Source of the DNA: Nautilus pompilius
Taxonomy: Eukaryota > Mollusca > Cephalopoda > Nautilida > Nautilidae
Assembly (NCBI GenBank): GCA_018389105.1
Contig: JACATO010001188.1
Span: 1-64,000, forward strand
Direction of reading: 5' to 3'
Length of the DNA: 64,000 bases
Shown here: piece by piece, positions 35,701 to 46,901 of the stretch
How positions within the stretch are numbered: position 1 is the stretch's first letter
Layout of the letters: each line of letters starts with the position of its first letter
Notes under the pieces: generated by a model
What the model was told of the DNA's origin: nothing
The model's input: only the letters and a program-made list of their open reading frames with translations
The model's database searches: none
Translations under genes and position numbers: made by a program

Positions 35701-36558
35701 TTCAAACAATGCTACTCTAAAAGAGGAGGGTAAGGAACCGCATCCAAGGTAGTAGTACCCGCCAGTAGACTGTCTGTAAAACACCTGCTGGTTGTTTATC
35801 TTATAGACCTCGTGCTCCACCCTCCCATTTCCTATTCCTAATTATTGAATAGCCGTCTGTATGCGCCTTTCAAATTCTGTAAGTGGACCTTTGCAATATT
35901 TTCCATGTATTTTGGAAAACAAAGCCATGTACTGGTATAATAGGTTTCCTAACGGGTTTTTATTTAACTTTTCAGCTGACAGATGGCGCTGTCCGTCATG
36001 GTTTTCATTTACTGTTAAATTTCAACTAGTACCAATAACACCTTTCATATAAACCCTCAGATATTTTCCAGTCATTACATTCTGGCTAAACTTTCAATCA
36101 ACTTTTCCCTTGAAATAGAATGCTTTATATATTATTTAAATGATAAATTAAAATCTGTCCCTCCTGTTTTTTTCTAAACCCAGCAAAGCTAAATATCTTA
36201 AATCTTTTATGTAGCAAACTCGATCAACTTTACTGATGGGATTGTACCTTGTACCAGGTATAAAGGTTTAATTAGATAGATTTAATCTTGAATCTAATGT
36301 GTGTTCCAAAACAACACAGTTTCAATCCCGGAAATGATTTCCCCAAAGTTGTTTAGTCCATGGAAGACAAGACAAAGTTCTCCTAAAGATGACTTTTTAA
36401 TTATTCTCTTGAGTGAGTCATTACATTAATTTTTCTACTACATGTGTGATCAACTTCTCTTAACATTGAATCTGAAGCTGTTACTTTTTAATAATACGTT
36501 AAATTTTGTATTACTTTAAGTTTTACATTTTCCAACAATACATTTTAATAACTGATTA

Positions 36559-38324
36559 CACTGGTCAACACAATATTTTTGGCAGAAAAGTGGAGACCTG
36601 GGTTTCTGGGGTTTTCAAGGGCGCTGAATCCGAATCTGACATTTGTTTTTTCAAGTTGGGCTCTAGTTTTGGAGATATCACAGGGGGGTCGTTCGTCTGA
36701 AATCACCCATTCGCGACCATAACTAAACGTACGAAAAAAACGGCTAAATAGTGCAAAAATGTCAGATACTGCAGTATGGTTTTATGATAATCCAAAACCA
36801 CAAGACAGTGTAAAATCTCAATCTAACAAGTTAAGTTAGATTAACCTCATTTCATCTATTAATAAATGAACACATTTTCATATATTTCGAGAATATACAA
36901 AAAATTTGCTAAAAATTTGCTGAATTTTAATTCTCCAAGGGAAAAAAACATTAGTCATAATCAGTTATATATCATAAATTAATGCAAAAGCATTATTATA
37001 CACTAGATTCTTAGTTACAATGAACACACAAAACAATATTTTATTCACAAAAGTGAAATTGACGTTTATACGATTTTCGCTTGTGAGCAACTTTCGGGCA
37101 GTCTCTCAAAAGGTTCCAGCAGTAGTCTGCCATCATGTGCTCATCCCATTTGCCTTGATACCTCTCTTCCATTGTTTTGATGTCTGATGGAATCTCTCTC
37201 CTCCTGCTCCTCACTGTAATCACCAAGATTACCAGGAAATCTGTCGAGGTGGCTAAACAAGAAATGAACTTTGATGCTCACATTTGCCCCTAGTTTTTCG
37301 TATGCAGTAAGCATCTTACGGACCAATTGCTTGTAATTGTCAGCTTTGTGATTTCCCAAAAAGTTTGTCACTACATCTGTGAAGGACACCCAAGCATTTA
37401 ACTCAACCATGTTCATATGATTAGTGAAGTCAGAATCCCTCATGAGCGTTCGAATCTGAGGTCCATCGAAGATGCCACCTTTAGCTTTTTCGATGGAAAG
37501 ACCTGGAAATTGCCTGCATATGTACTTGAAGCAATCCCCATCTTTGTTCAACGCCTTAACAAACTGCTTCATGAGCCCTAGTTTTATGTGCAATGGAGGG
37601 AAGATGATTCTATCCCTGGGTACCAAAGGCTCATTGATGACGTTGGCTGTGCCGACTTCGAGACTTTCTCGTTCTGGCCAGTTCTCCCTTCTCCAGTGCT
37701 GGATTCTTGCTCTGCTATCCCACAAACAAAGAAAGCAGGGATACTTTGTGTACCCACTTTGCTGACCAAGCAGAAAATTCACCATTTTCAAGTCCACACA
37801 AATCAGCCATTTATGAGTGTTGTAATTTAGCTTTTCAAGAACAAATTGGATACCATCATACTCTTCTTTCATCTTGGTAGAATGGCCAAGTGGTACAGGA
37901 GCAAACTTATTGCCATTATGCAAAAGTACAACTTTTAGACTTGCTTTCGAGCTATCTATAAAGAGACGCCAATCTGCTGGGTCATATGACGAGATCCCCA
38001 TGCAGTTAAGAAGTGCAGAAACGTCATTACAAAAGATCAGGTCATCTTCTTTAGAAAAGAAACGAAGCAAGCTGCCTTCCCTTGTCCTATAGTATGTTAT
38101 AATGATTCAATAATATCAGAAAATTATTATTTACTGCTTCTATATTGAAGTATTTCAGGGAGAATTTTAGCAGTTTAGGCTTATTTGAGGCTATCAATAT
38201 CTTCTAAACTAGAGCCAATCAGACAAAACCAATGTTATATTCGTAATCAGCGACCTTCAAAACCCCAGAAAACACTCCTAGATGGTCTGCCAAAGAAAAA
38301 AAAATAAAAATTTGTTGACCAGTG
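36559..38324 (-). mobile_element. DNA transposon T2 with about 130-bp inverted ends
   Basis: A 1766-bp element whose ends start CACTGGTCAACA and match as inverted repeats for roughly 130 bp (for example GGTTTCTGGGGTTTTCAAGG near 36601 against the complement of 38250-38275). It carries a minus-strand gene fragment. No clear target duplication is visible (left flank GATTA, right flank TTTCA). Comparison with R2 copy 1 indicates a simple insertion at GATTATCAAG. The coding content starts about 220 bp from the right end, so the protein's N-terminus has probably been lost by internal deletion. Confidence 0.8.
37041..38100 (-). pseudogene. Transposase-like protein of T2, C-terminal portion, frameshifted
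   Basis: Open from about 38070 to 37141 (309 codons), then the frame shifts near 37200 and the last part (TMEERYQGKWDEHMMADYCW) continues in the frame of 37041-37226. Visible features: DWRLFIDSSKASLKVVLL, a CFLCLWDSR Cys pair, PPLHIKLGLMKQFVKAL and a helical C-terminus ending in a basic tail. Similar uncharacterised proteins are repeated many times in invertebrate genomes, and the inverted ends around it show that it is element-encoded. It resembles an RNase H-like transposase core, but I cannot assign the superfamily. The N-terminal DNA-binding part is missing. Confidence 0.7.
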
Positions 38325-39419
38325 TTTCAAGAGTTAAAATATGTGTTCAGTACCGTCGTGTGTATATTCTCAGGTTAATTAACAGAAGGAAGCGACTGTC
38401 CAAATTCAAGCACTGAAAGCTAAGGAAAACACATTATAAGAAAGATAAAACAAGCGATTAAAAATTGTCCAAAATAGTTTGAATAAATTCATAAAATATT
38501 AGGAAAAAAGAATAAATAGGTCAGTATTTTTATTACCTAGAAAATATACGTGAGTTGGTTAAAAAGGAAAAAGTATTTATTATATCAGTGGTTTTTCTCT
38601 GACGTAAATTGATTCGAAAATGTAATTATTTTTAAATAATACATTATTTATTTACTTAAAATGAATTATAGGCCACAAAACTTTAAAAAGTTAAGTATTT
38701 TTACCTGTGGTAGACATAATAATTTTATGAGTTTTGTATTTTCCAGAACTGTCCACAATCTTTCTGAACAGACTATTTTATTACTATTAATTCAACCACT
38801 ATTATCCTTGGTTCACGATCAAAAAATAAATTCCAACATAAATTGGAATTATTTTGTTAGTATGATATGAAGTCTTTAATTTAAATATTTTACCATAATA
38901 TGTTGGAAAGCAAACAATGAGTTTGAAGTTACAGACAAACCAGGTACGCATAATGAAAGGTTTCGTTCAAAGTTATATGAAATTTCATTTTGCCACCTAA
39001 AAATGTTTTATGAAAAGTGATACAGATTTTAGAATTTGAATTAATATGATAAAATAATGGGCAAGCGATTTTTATACTGAAATCAACTAGATTATTTTCA
39101 ACCGACTATAAAACACACAAACAAGAAGCTTTCCAGTTACTACTTCTCAGCGAGATGTAATACCTGGAATCAACTATCTTTAATCATATTTCCAGGCTCG
39201 GCTCAAATAGATGACTACCTAAAAATATATGTAGACTCATCCATATTATTTAGCTTTTAAGGATGGTTTGGATGCATTTGCTTCGCAGCATACAGAAGCC
39301 AAAATATACTCATTTAGATTATCTGTCATTACAAATCACGGTTTATGGAACCATTAGCTAATGTATGAAACCAGAACCAAATATTCCCTCTAAATAGTTT
39401 GGTAATTATTTGGGGATTA

Positions 39420-39580
39420 AAAGTAATTTATTATTATTATAGTATTATTATTACATATAGTATTAAGTTATTATTATGGTTATAGATATTCTTATTCTTA
39501 TTATATTATTATAATTATTAGTATTATTAGTATTATTATTAGTATTATTATTGTATTATTATCATTATTAGATTACTACG
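39420..39580. repeat. Imperfect ATT-rich microsatellite
   Basis: Runs of TTATTATTA broken by G and C. It directly precedes the first copy of the local duplication at 39587. Confidence 0.85.
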
Positions 39581-39586
39581 ACTACT

Positions 39587-39964
39587 ATACGCAGGTCAGC
39601 TCTTTATCGCAACAAAGAAGCTGCACAAAATAAATTACGTTTCTGGTAACAGATTTAAAGGGAACAGTTATTTACTCTGGGTTATTGACAACCATATTTT
39701 GGGTCTATCTTCGTTTCATACCATCAATTCAGATCAGATAATTGGAAAGTTATTTATTGTACCATCTAATATTTGTATGAAGTAATTGCAATTCAATATT
39801 CAACTTTTAAATATTTAAAAATAGATAGTTAATTTTTCATTTTTAAAAGTATGTTTGAATAGTTATTTTATTAAAATAGCAAAATTCGATGAATTGTAGT
39901 ATTATTGCGCTTTATATTTTTACTGTAATTACAAAATACAAGTTATCGAATACGCCGAGCGAGC

Positions 39965-40004
<40 letters not shown>

Positions 40005-40810
40005 ATAATAGATAAAAAAAAGGAAATACAAAAAAATAAAATTCAAATTAGAAAAAGCGGAGGTTCTATATAAAAATAAAAAAAATAAAAAGAAACGAAA
40101 AAAAATATATAATAAAAAAAAAAACAAAAAAAATGAGGTTAAGAATAGTAAAAATATAATATTTATATCATACACAAAATTTTTCCTATCATTCCAAACT
40201 CACATAAATACAATTCGATTACCATATCTACAACCTTTTAAAATAACACCTCATATAATTTTTTTTTGACTACAGTTTATTTTACTTTTACCATCTAGCA
40301 TATTTTATTGTTTTAATAAAATTTTACAAGACGTTATAGTGGGAAAAAACGGGGCCAATCTCCTTTTATCACTCTCTATTGGACCTATACAATTTCCACA
40401 ATATGCTCCTAGTCTAGAAATATCTTCATTTCCTACTACTATACGCAGGTCAGCTCTTTATCGCCAACAAGAAGCTGCACAAAATAAATTACGTTCTGGT
40501 AAGCAGATTTAAAGGGAACAGTTATATTACTCTTGGGTTATTGACAACCATATTTTGGGTCTAATCTTCGTTTCTACCATCAAATTCAGATCAGATAATT
40601 GGAAAGTTTATTTATTTTACCATCTAATATTTGTATAGAAGTAATTGCAATTCATATTCAACTGTTTAAATAAAATTTAATAGATAGAAATAATTCATTT
40701 TTAAAATGTAATGGTTGAATAGTTATTTTATTAAAATATCAAAAATCGATGAATATGTAGAAATACTTAAAACTCTAATAGTTTTACTGTATTGCAAAAA
40801 ATACAAATTT
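39587..40810 (+). repeat. Local direct duplication around a poly(A) tract
   Basis: About 370 bp starting CTACTATACGCAGGTCAGCT occur at 39587-39960 and again at 40436-40810. The two copies differ mostly by single-base insertions and deletions, many in homopolymers. Between them lie 36 consecutive A at 39966-40001 and an A-rich stretch to about 40135. Confidence 0.85.
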
Positions 40811-42622
40811 TATCTAATAAATACTATAAAAACAGTACAGAATTGCTCTTTAATCTTGATACGCATTACTCATTTTCAAATGATAATAATAAAAATAGTA
40901 TTTAAATCATAATGTTGATAATGGGAGTATTGAACAACAGTAAATTTAGGCTCAGGAACGTGCAAACCCACTAATTAGCAGCAAAATTCAATGACAAATC
41001 TTAAATAGCAATCAGTGCATCGATAACCTGCTACTCTCGGATCAATCATTGTTATAAGTTCCCACTATAAAGTTCATTTAATGTTAAGTATAGCTTCAGA
41101 ACTCTATTAGTGTTTTTCTCCATGACTTTATTTCCTGGTTATAATTAAAGTAATAATCCAGTTAATTTGTTTTATAAGATAATGTTATTTTTGAAGATTG
41201 TGATTTAATTATACGTTACTCACATGCCTATTAATTGTTATATTTATTATTTTCAAATTTTCCGCCTGGTATAAATAAATTTAAACCAGATAATGAAATG
41301 ATATTTAAAGCTCTCAAATTTGGTTTACAACTCAAAATTTAAATAGTATGAATTTCAGAAATTAGATTTCATTTGTTACGAGTTAAAATTAAATTATTGT
41401 GGAGGAAGAAAGTTAAAAGAAATTTATGATGAGCAAGCTATTGATAGATATTTCGAATGGAATGGCTAGATATGTTTTCAATGATCCAAAAACAACTAAA
41501 TCTATTTGATTTCGTGCTGAAAGTATTGCTAGTGTTAGAAAATTATTGTCTTTCTAAATTATTCCTTAACCAGTGAATAAAAATTCTCGTCATTCTAAGA
41601 TTCATAAAGACTACAAATTAAGACTTTTATTCAAAATAGAAATAATTTTATTTTGGATCTGAAACAAAATTATTTGAAAAAAATGTTTTAATAAATGTTG
41701 CTATGGAGAAAAAATTTTAAAAATCACCCAACTTCAATGTAATAAAATCCAGAAATTATATTATGTTGATAAAGTTGCTACAAAGTCATTAGAATTTATC
41801 GTAGATATTTAATATTAAATTGAATATGTTGATATAGTAGTAAATTTAATCGTTAACTGAATTATAAATAAATATGGGAACCATAATTATGAGTCAAGGA
41901 AAGAAAAATCAAAATATTCCTTTTATAGAAATTGTTACAATTCAAAACAATCTGCCTTTGTGGTTACATATAACTGACGCACTACTTCCAAAAGCTGATA
42001 ATGCTAATTATGCTCATAATATAAGTGCAAAAGTAAAACAAAAATTGTAATAAGGGCAAAGTAACTGAGGTTCCATCCTGGTCAAGCAAAAGCTATGAAA
42101 GAATTTATTATTTATCCAGAAGAGTTTAGTAAAATACAGACATTGAGTTATTGTTGGTCTAAACTCTAAAAGAAAGAGTAAAATAGCCGCAGAAACTAAC
42201 AAAGGGCATGAAGTAAGACATGATAAATAATAAAAATAAAATCACAAAGGTAGCTTCGGGTTCTAAAAATTTCATTAATTTCATTAAATTTGTTTATGGA
42301 ATAAGCATTAAAACTGTTTTGTTAAGCAAAGGTAGACTTTAATGGTAGTTTACTTTCTAAACTATTTTCTGATATTAGTATTCAGAATATCTACTCAAAT
42401 TCTTCATAGAGTTATGACATAATTCCAACAAAACATTTTTACTGATTTAAAGAATTTTGATGAAAATAAATAAATATCGTTACTGTTGAAAAGTTGGTGA
42501 ATTTCACGAAGATATTTAACCATCTCTAGCTGCGAAGCTACAGGTTTATTTGAAGGATTGGCTCATACTGGTGTACGAAAAGTTGCTGGAAAAGATTGTA
42601 TCTTAATCATAATAGTGGTTTA

Positions 42623-43976
42623 CAGGTGCATCTCAAAAAATTAGAATATCGTGGAAGAGTTCAATATTTTTTGTCAGTTATTTCAGAAAGTGAAAACTGT
42701 ATATATTCTAGACTCATTACATGTAAACTAAAATATTTAAGCATTTTTAATTATAATTTTGATAATTACGGCCTACAGTTCAAAAAATACAAAAACGTAT
42801 CTCAAAATATTAGAATATTTTATTTCGAGTTTGAGTAAATCAATATTTATGCAGTATAAATACCATGAATCTCTAAGTCTGGTTAAGTACACACAACCAC
42901 AATCATAGGGAAGACTGCTGACATGACAGTTGTCCAGAAGACACTCATTGACACCCTCCACAAGGAGTGTAAGCCACAGATGGTCATTGTTGAAAGGGAT
43001 GGCTGTTCGCAGAGTGCTGTATCAAAGCATATTCATCGAAAGTTGACTGGAAGGGAAAAGTGTGGTAGGAAAAGGTGCACAAGCAAGAGGGATGACCACA
43101 GCCTTGAGAGGATTGTCAAGCAAAGACGATTGAAGAACTTTGGAGAGCTTCGCAATGAGTGGACTGAGGCTGGAGTCAGTGCATAAAGAGCCAGCACGCA
43201 CAGACGTGTCCAGGAAATGGGCTACAAGTGTCGCATTCCTAGTGTCAAGCCACTCCTGAACCAGAGACATCGTCAGAAGCGTCTTACCTGGGCTAAGGAG
43301 AAAAATAACTGGACCGTTGCTCAGTGGTCACAAAGTCCTCTTTTCAGATGAAAGTAAATTTTGCATTTCATTTTGAAATCAAGGTCCCACTCTCTGGAGG
43401 AAGAGTGGAGAGGCACAGAATCCAAGTTGCTTGAAGTCCAATGTGAAGTTTCCACAGTCATTGATGATTTGGGGTGCCATGACATCTGCTGTTATTGGTC
43501 CACTGTGTTTTATCAAGTCCAAATTCAAAGCAGCCGTCTACCAGGAGATTTTAGAGCACTTCATGCTTCCGTCTGCTGACAAGCTTTATGGAGATGATGA
43601 TTTCCTTTTCCAGCAGGACTTGGCACCTGTCCACAGTGCCAAAACTACTAGTAACTTGTTTTCTGACCATGATATTACTGTGCTTGATTGGCCAGTCAAC
43701 TCCACTGACCTGAACCCCATAGAGAATCTATGGGGTATTGTCAATAGGAAGATGAGAGACACCAGACCCAACAATACAGACGAGCTGAAGGCCGCTATCA
43801 AAGCAACCTTCACTTCCATAACACCTTAACAGTGCCACAGGCTGATTGACTCCATGCCACGCCGCAGTAATTCGTTCAAAAGGAGCCCCGAACAAGTATT
43901 GAGTGCATAAATGAACATAATTTTCAAAAGTTCGACATTTCTATTATAAATCTTTTTTTATTGATCTTATGAAATA
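42623..43976 (+). mobile_element. Tc1/mariner-type transposon, right end truncated
   Basis: The left end follows a TA and opens CAGGTGCATCTCAAAAAATT. A second copy of the core (ATCTCAAAATATTAGAATAT) lies about 170 bp inside at 42800, an IR/DR-type arrangement. The right terminal repeat is missing: sequence typical of the interior stops near 43976 and R2 sequence resumes. The transposase inside is broken. A truncated right end means this copy cannot be mobilised. Confidence 0.9.
42923..43910 (+). pseudogene. Tc1-family transposase, DD34E type, decayed
   Basis: An N-terminal helix-turn-helix region (SQSAVSKHIHRKL and following) is open from 42923 to 43186, where a TAA interrupts. The first catalytic Asp is in LFSDESKF (about 43335), in another frame. 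The open frame 43431-43829 contains the second Asp in FQQDLAPVHSA and the Glu in NPIENLWG, with 34 residues between them as in Tc1 proteins. Further breaks lie near 43330, 43376, 43390-43430 and 43829. The original stop is at 43908-43910. The intact protein would be about 330-340 residues, usual for Tc1. Confidence 0.9.
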
Positions 43977-45300
43977 GGTGAAAATATAATATATATTTAA
44001 ATAATGTAGTGTGTAAGAGGGCAAAGAAAAATATATCTTCTGATGGACTTATTTCTGCATTTACAAATATGTCAAAATCTGTCGTTTCCATTTAACGATT
44101 CAATTGATGAACATAACAAATTTAATGGAAGGAAATCATGTAAGCATAAAATAAAATGTAGATTTTTAGAATTTTGTTTGAGACAAAACTCTTGGTACAC
44201 ACAGGACTTGTTGCCATAAAGGTATTACAGATATTTATTAATTTGATTACTTTTCTTTCCGTTCAATTATATTTCTAAAAGAAAAAAACAATTTTGGTAT
44301 TACGAAATTTTCCCTATGAAATCTATTGTATCAGATATTTGAAATTCTAAACACAAACAGAGTTAGTGCAAAATATTTGATAAATCTACTAAATGCATGA
44401 AGGAAGCTAAAAGTTTAGAAACACAACAACACTTTTTCAAAGATTTTAAAATCTTATTAAATTAATAGATGAAAAGTGAGAGAGGCAATACAACATCTTG
44501 ATAATATGGATAACACATGTATTATCCGTTTCCGTACTGAATTAAATGAGAGCGTCCGACTTATAACTTGGAATCTGCTGATAAATGCTATGTAGACATG
44601 TAGACAATGAAGGAGACGGTAAAAGATTTACGGTTAATGTAAATTCTAATAAAATTAATAAAGTAGTTGCTTCATCTAAGCATACATATTAACCAACTGA
44701 GACCTGAGTTTACGATGGTTTAATAGAAATCGTAAAAAAAATTGATTTAGCAAATAATGTGAAGTTCTCCAGTATCTTATTTTATTCAAATATATTTCCG
44801 GGATACATCTGGGATTCGCTGCCTTAAGGGGATTTCTATGATCTATTCTCAATGGTTTGGCGAAAGATGTAACTAATTTCCGATAAATCGAGTAAAATAA
44901 AAATTCAGAACTCCGCCCGATGGTATACACTTTACATCCAGAAAGAGGAAATCGATTTGTTATTCATAACTTTCAAATTTAAATTCCAACTAAAAATAAA
45001 TATTAAAGTTTGCAGCCCAAAAAATATTTCTTTCAACGCGGCGGAAATTATTCACTTTTGATGAGAAATAAAATAATTAAGAAAGGAAGTAGAAAAAAGG
45101 GATGACAAACATACACATAAACAAGGGCCAGACCATCAGACCACTACCAACAATGTGGATGCTTGTAATGAGGATTGGGAGATCAATTCCTTATGACATC
45201 TTCACAATTCTATTTATATCTGGCAGGTATAAGAATTTCATAGAAGATTCGATCGCAAGAATTCGTTAATTTTTTTTTTAAAAATGTAGAGAAATCGATT

Positions 45301-45640
45301 TTATATCAACAAACAATGAACGATTGATGAAGAATAGTCTGTGATAGCGGAATTAAAGTCTGGCTTATCGTACACCTGTGCACACAACGTCAGCATTAGT
45401 TTCTGTCGTCTCATCCCTGTGATGCTCGGAAGGTCACATGGTTTCTTCAAAGACTGACGCTGTAGTGTCCTCAAGACTACACCAATTAACATGGCGACGA
45501 AACTGGTGGCAACAATGGTGGTGGCGTACAGAGGAATCACAATTAAATGAAAAAAACGACAACACTCTGTAAACGTTATATTCTGCGGTAAGGTACACAT
45601 TTTATTGAACGGTACATACTTTGTTTACGATTCATGTGAG
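45301..45640 (-). pseudogene. Fragment of a membrane protein, possibly receptor-like
   Basis: A 99-codon minus-strand frame (45600-45301) has one strongly hydrophobic segment (IPLYATTIVATSFVAMLIGV) followed by a basic loop ending GMRRQKLMLTL and a possible donor CAG/GTGTAC. This order resembles TM5 and the third intracellular loop of a rhodopsin-type receptor. A matching but stop-ridden copy is at 4850-4990. Both lie just upstream of methyltransferase exons on the opposite strand, so they may be one relic duplicated with the unit. Family assignment is uncertain. Confidence 0.25.
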
Positions 45641-46002
45641 ATGTTCTAGAAGTCTGAATCTTCCAAGTTCCTCCAGTTTCCATCTGCAGCCTTTCCTCCG
45701 AGACGTCTGCTGACTCCGTTGATGACCGACCTGAGAAGAAGATTCCGGCCCATTTTTCATGGCCACAACGATACGTGGTTGAACACTGCGCCAATAGTAA
45801 TTTTACACCAGGTGTTTAAGCGAAATATTCGTAAAATATGGAAACAAAGTAAGTCTTTAGAAAACAATTCTACACTGGAATGTAATAATCTTGTTGTTTT
45901 TCTACGTGATTCTTTGACAGTGTTTAAAGATTTTTGTAATATTTCGATATGTAAAAATGGTCGTATTACTCCAAAATCACTCTATTAACTTTTGTTTCCA
46001 AG

Positions 46003-46901
46003 GCGATATTTACGGGGAAAACTCTGCTGGATGTGGGCACAGGAACGACCGTCTATAGCGCCATCAGCGCCGCTCCGTGTTCCATAGACATCTATTTCAG
46101 AGACCTGGTCGAGGGGAACAGAGAGGTTCTAGCAAAATGGTGGAATGGAACTCTGGACCACGATTTCTGTACCTTGTTTGACGAAGTGGCTCAACTGGAG
46201 AATCATAGGTTTTTATACCAGTTACTCTTTATGGATTTCATGGTTATTGAAATCGAGTACATGCTATTACCTCTGTCAATATTGTTCACTGTCAAATATA
46301 TTAAGGAACAGAATTATTATGTATAAACAGTTTTAATTATACAATTAACTAATTTTACCGTTATACTACTGGTCACAGCACCATGACTGCTTGCAGCACA
46401 CCTTTAATAGTATAAAATAAATGAATAATATCTATCTATTTACGTAAAATATTCAGTATATGCGTCTATGTATATTATAGAAGAACTAGAAACCAGATGG
46501 AAGAAGAGATACGACAGAAAGTGAGAGCCGTTCTGTACTGTGACGTCAGACAGGACCATCCCTTGGCCCCTTCCGTTCTCAAACCGGTCGATGCTATTGT
46601 TACGATATATTGTCTTGAATCTGCGGCTTCCGACATCGACAACTACCGGAGAATTGTGCGAAGAGTTGTTTCCCTTGTGAAACTTGGCGGCTGGGTTGTT
46701 GCTATGGACTTCTATCAAGGAACACGCTACCAATTTGGCGGAACTGTTTTCCAGACGGCTTATCTTCTGTTGGATGACATGCGAAAAGCCTGACGGGAAT
46801 CCGGAATAGACCTGAAAATCTGGAAGGAAAACGTTTGTCAGCCCTCAGATGATGATAATTCTTCCGGCTTCTTTTTTGTTGCTGGGGTCAGGAAAACCTA
46901 A
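46003..46901 (+). pseudogene. NNMT/INMT-like methyltransferase copy C, exons 2 and 3, inactivated
   Basis: Exon 2 is 46003-46208 (206 bases, one more than in A and D; the extra base lies in ACGGGG near 46014-46018 and shifts the frame just before SAM motif I). Exon 3 is 46481-46901 (421 bases, as in A and D). In exon 3 the Trp codon of the KAWQE motif is TGA at 46791-46793. The rest of exon 3 is nearly identical to copy A, including the YQGTRYQFGG loop. Exon 1 was not found upstream. A poly(A) signal AATAAA is at 47059-47064. Two inactivating changes and a missing first exon indicate a pseudogene. Confidence 0.85.

Larger units (their letters stand above)
35900..45000 (+). repeat. AT-rich ancient repeat R2, copy 3, with nested insertions
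   Basis: The same sequence as copies 1 and 2, interrupted by transposon T2 (36559-38324) and a Tc1 element (42623-43976). At both insertion sites the flanks rejoin the order seen in copy 1: the target around 36555 and 38325 corresponds to GATTATCAAGAG near 14985, and the Tc1 site near 42622 corresponds to about 17045. It also contains a local direct duplication (39587 and 40436). All frames in it are short and decayed. Confidence 0.65.

Noticed and set aside
39912..40175. Phe-rich 87-codon minus-strand frame
   Set aside because: It is a translation of the poly(A) and A-rich tract.
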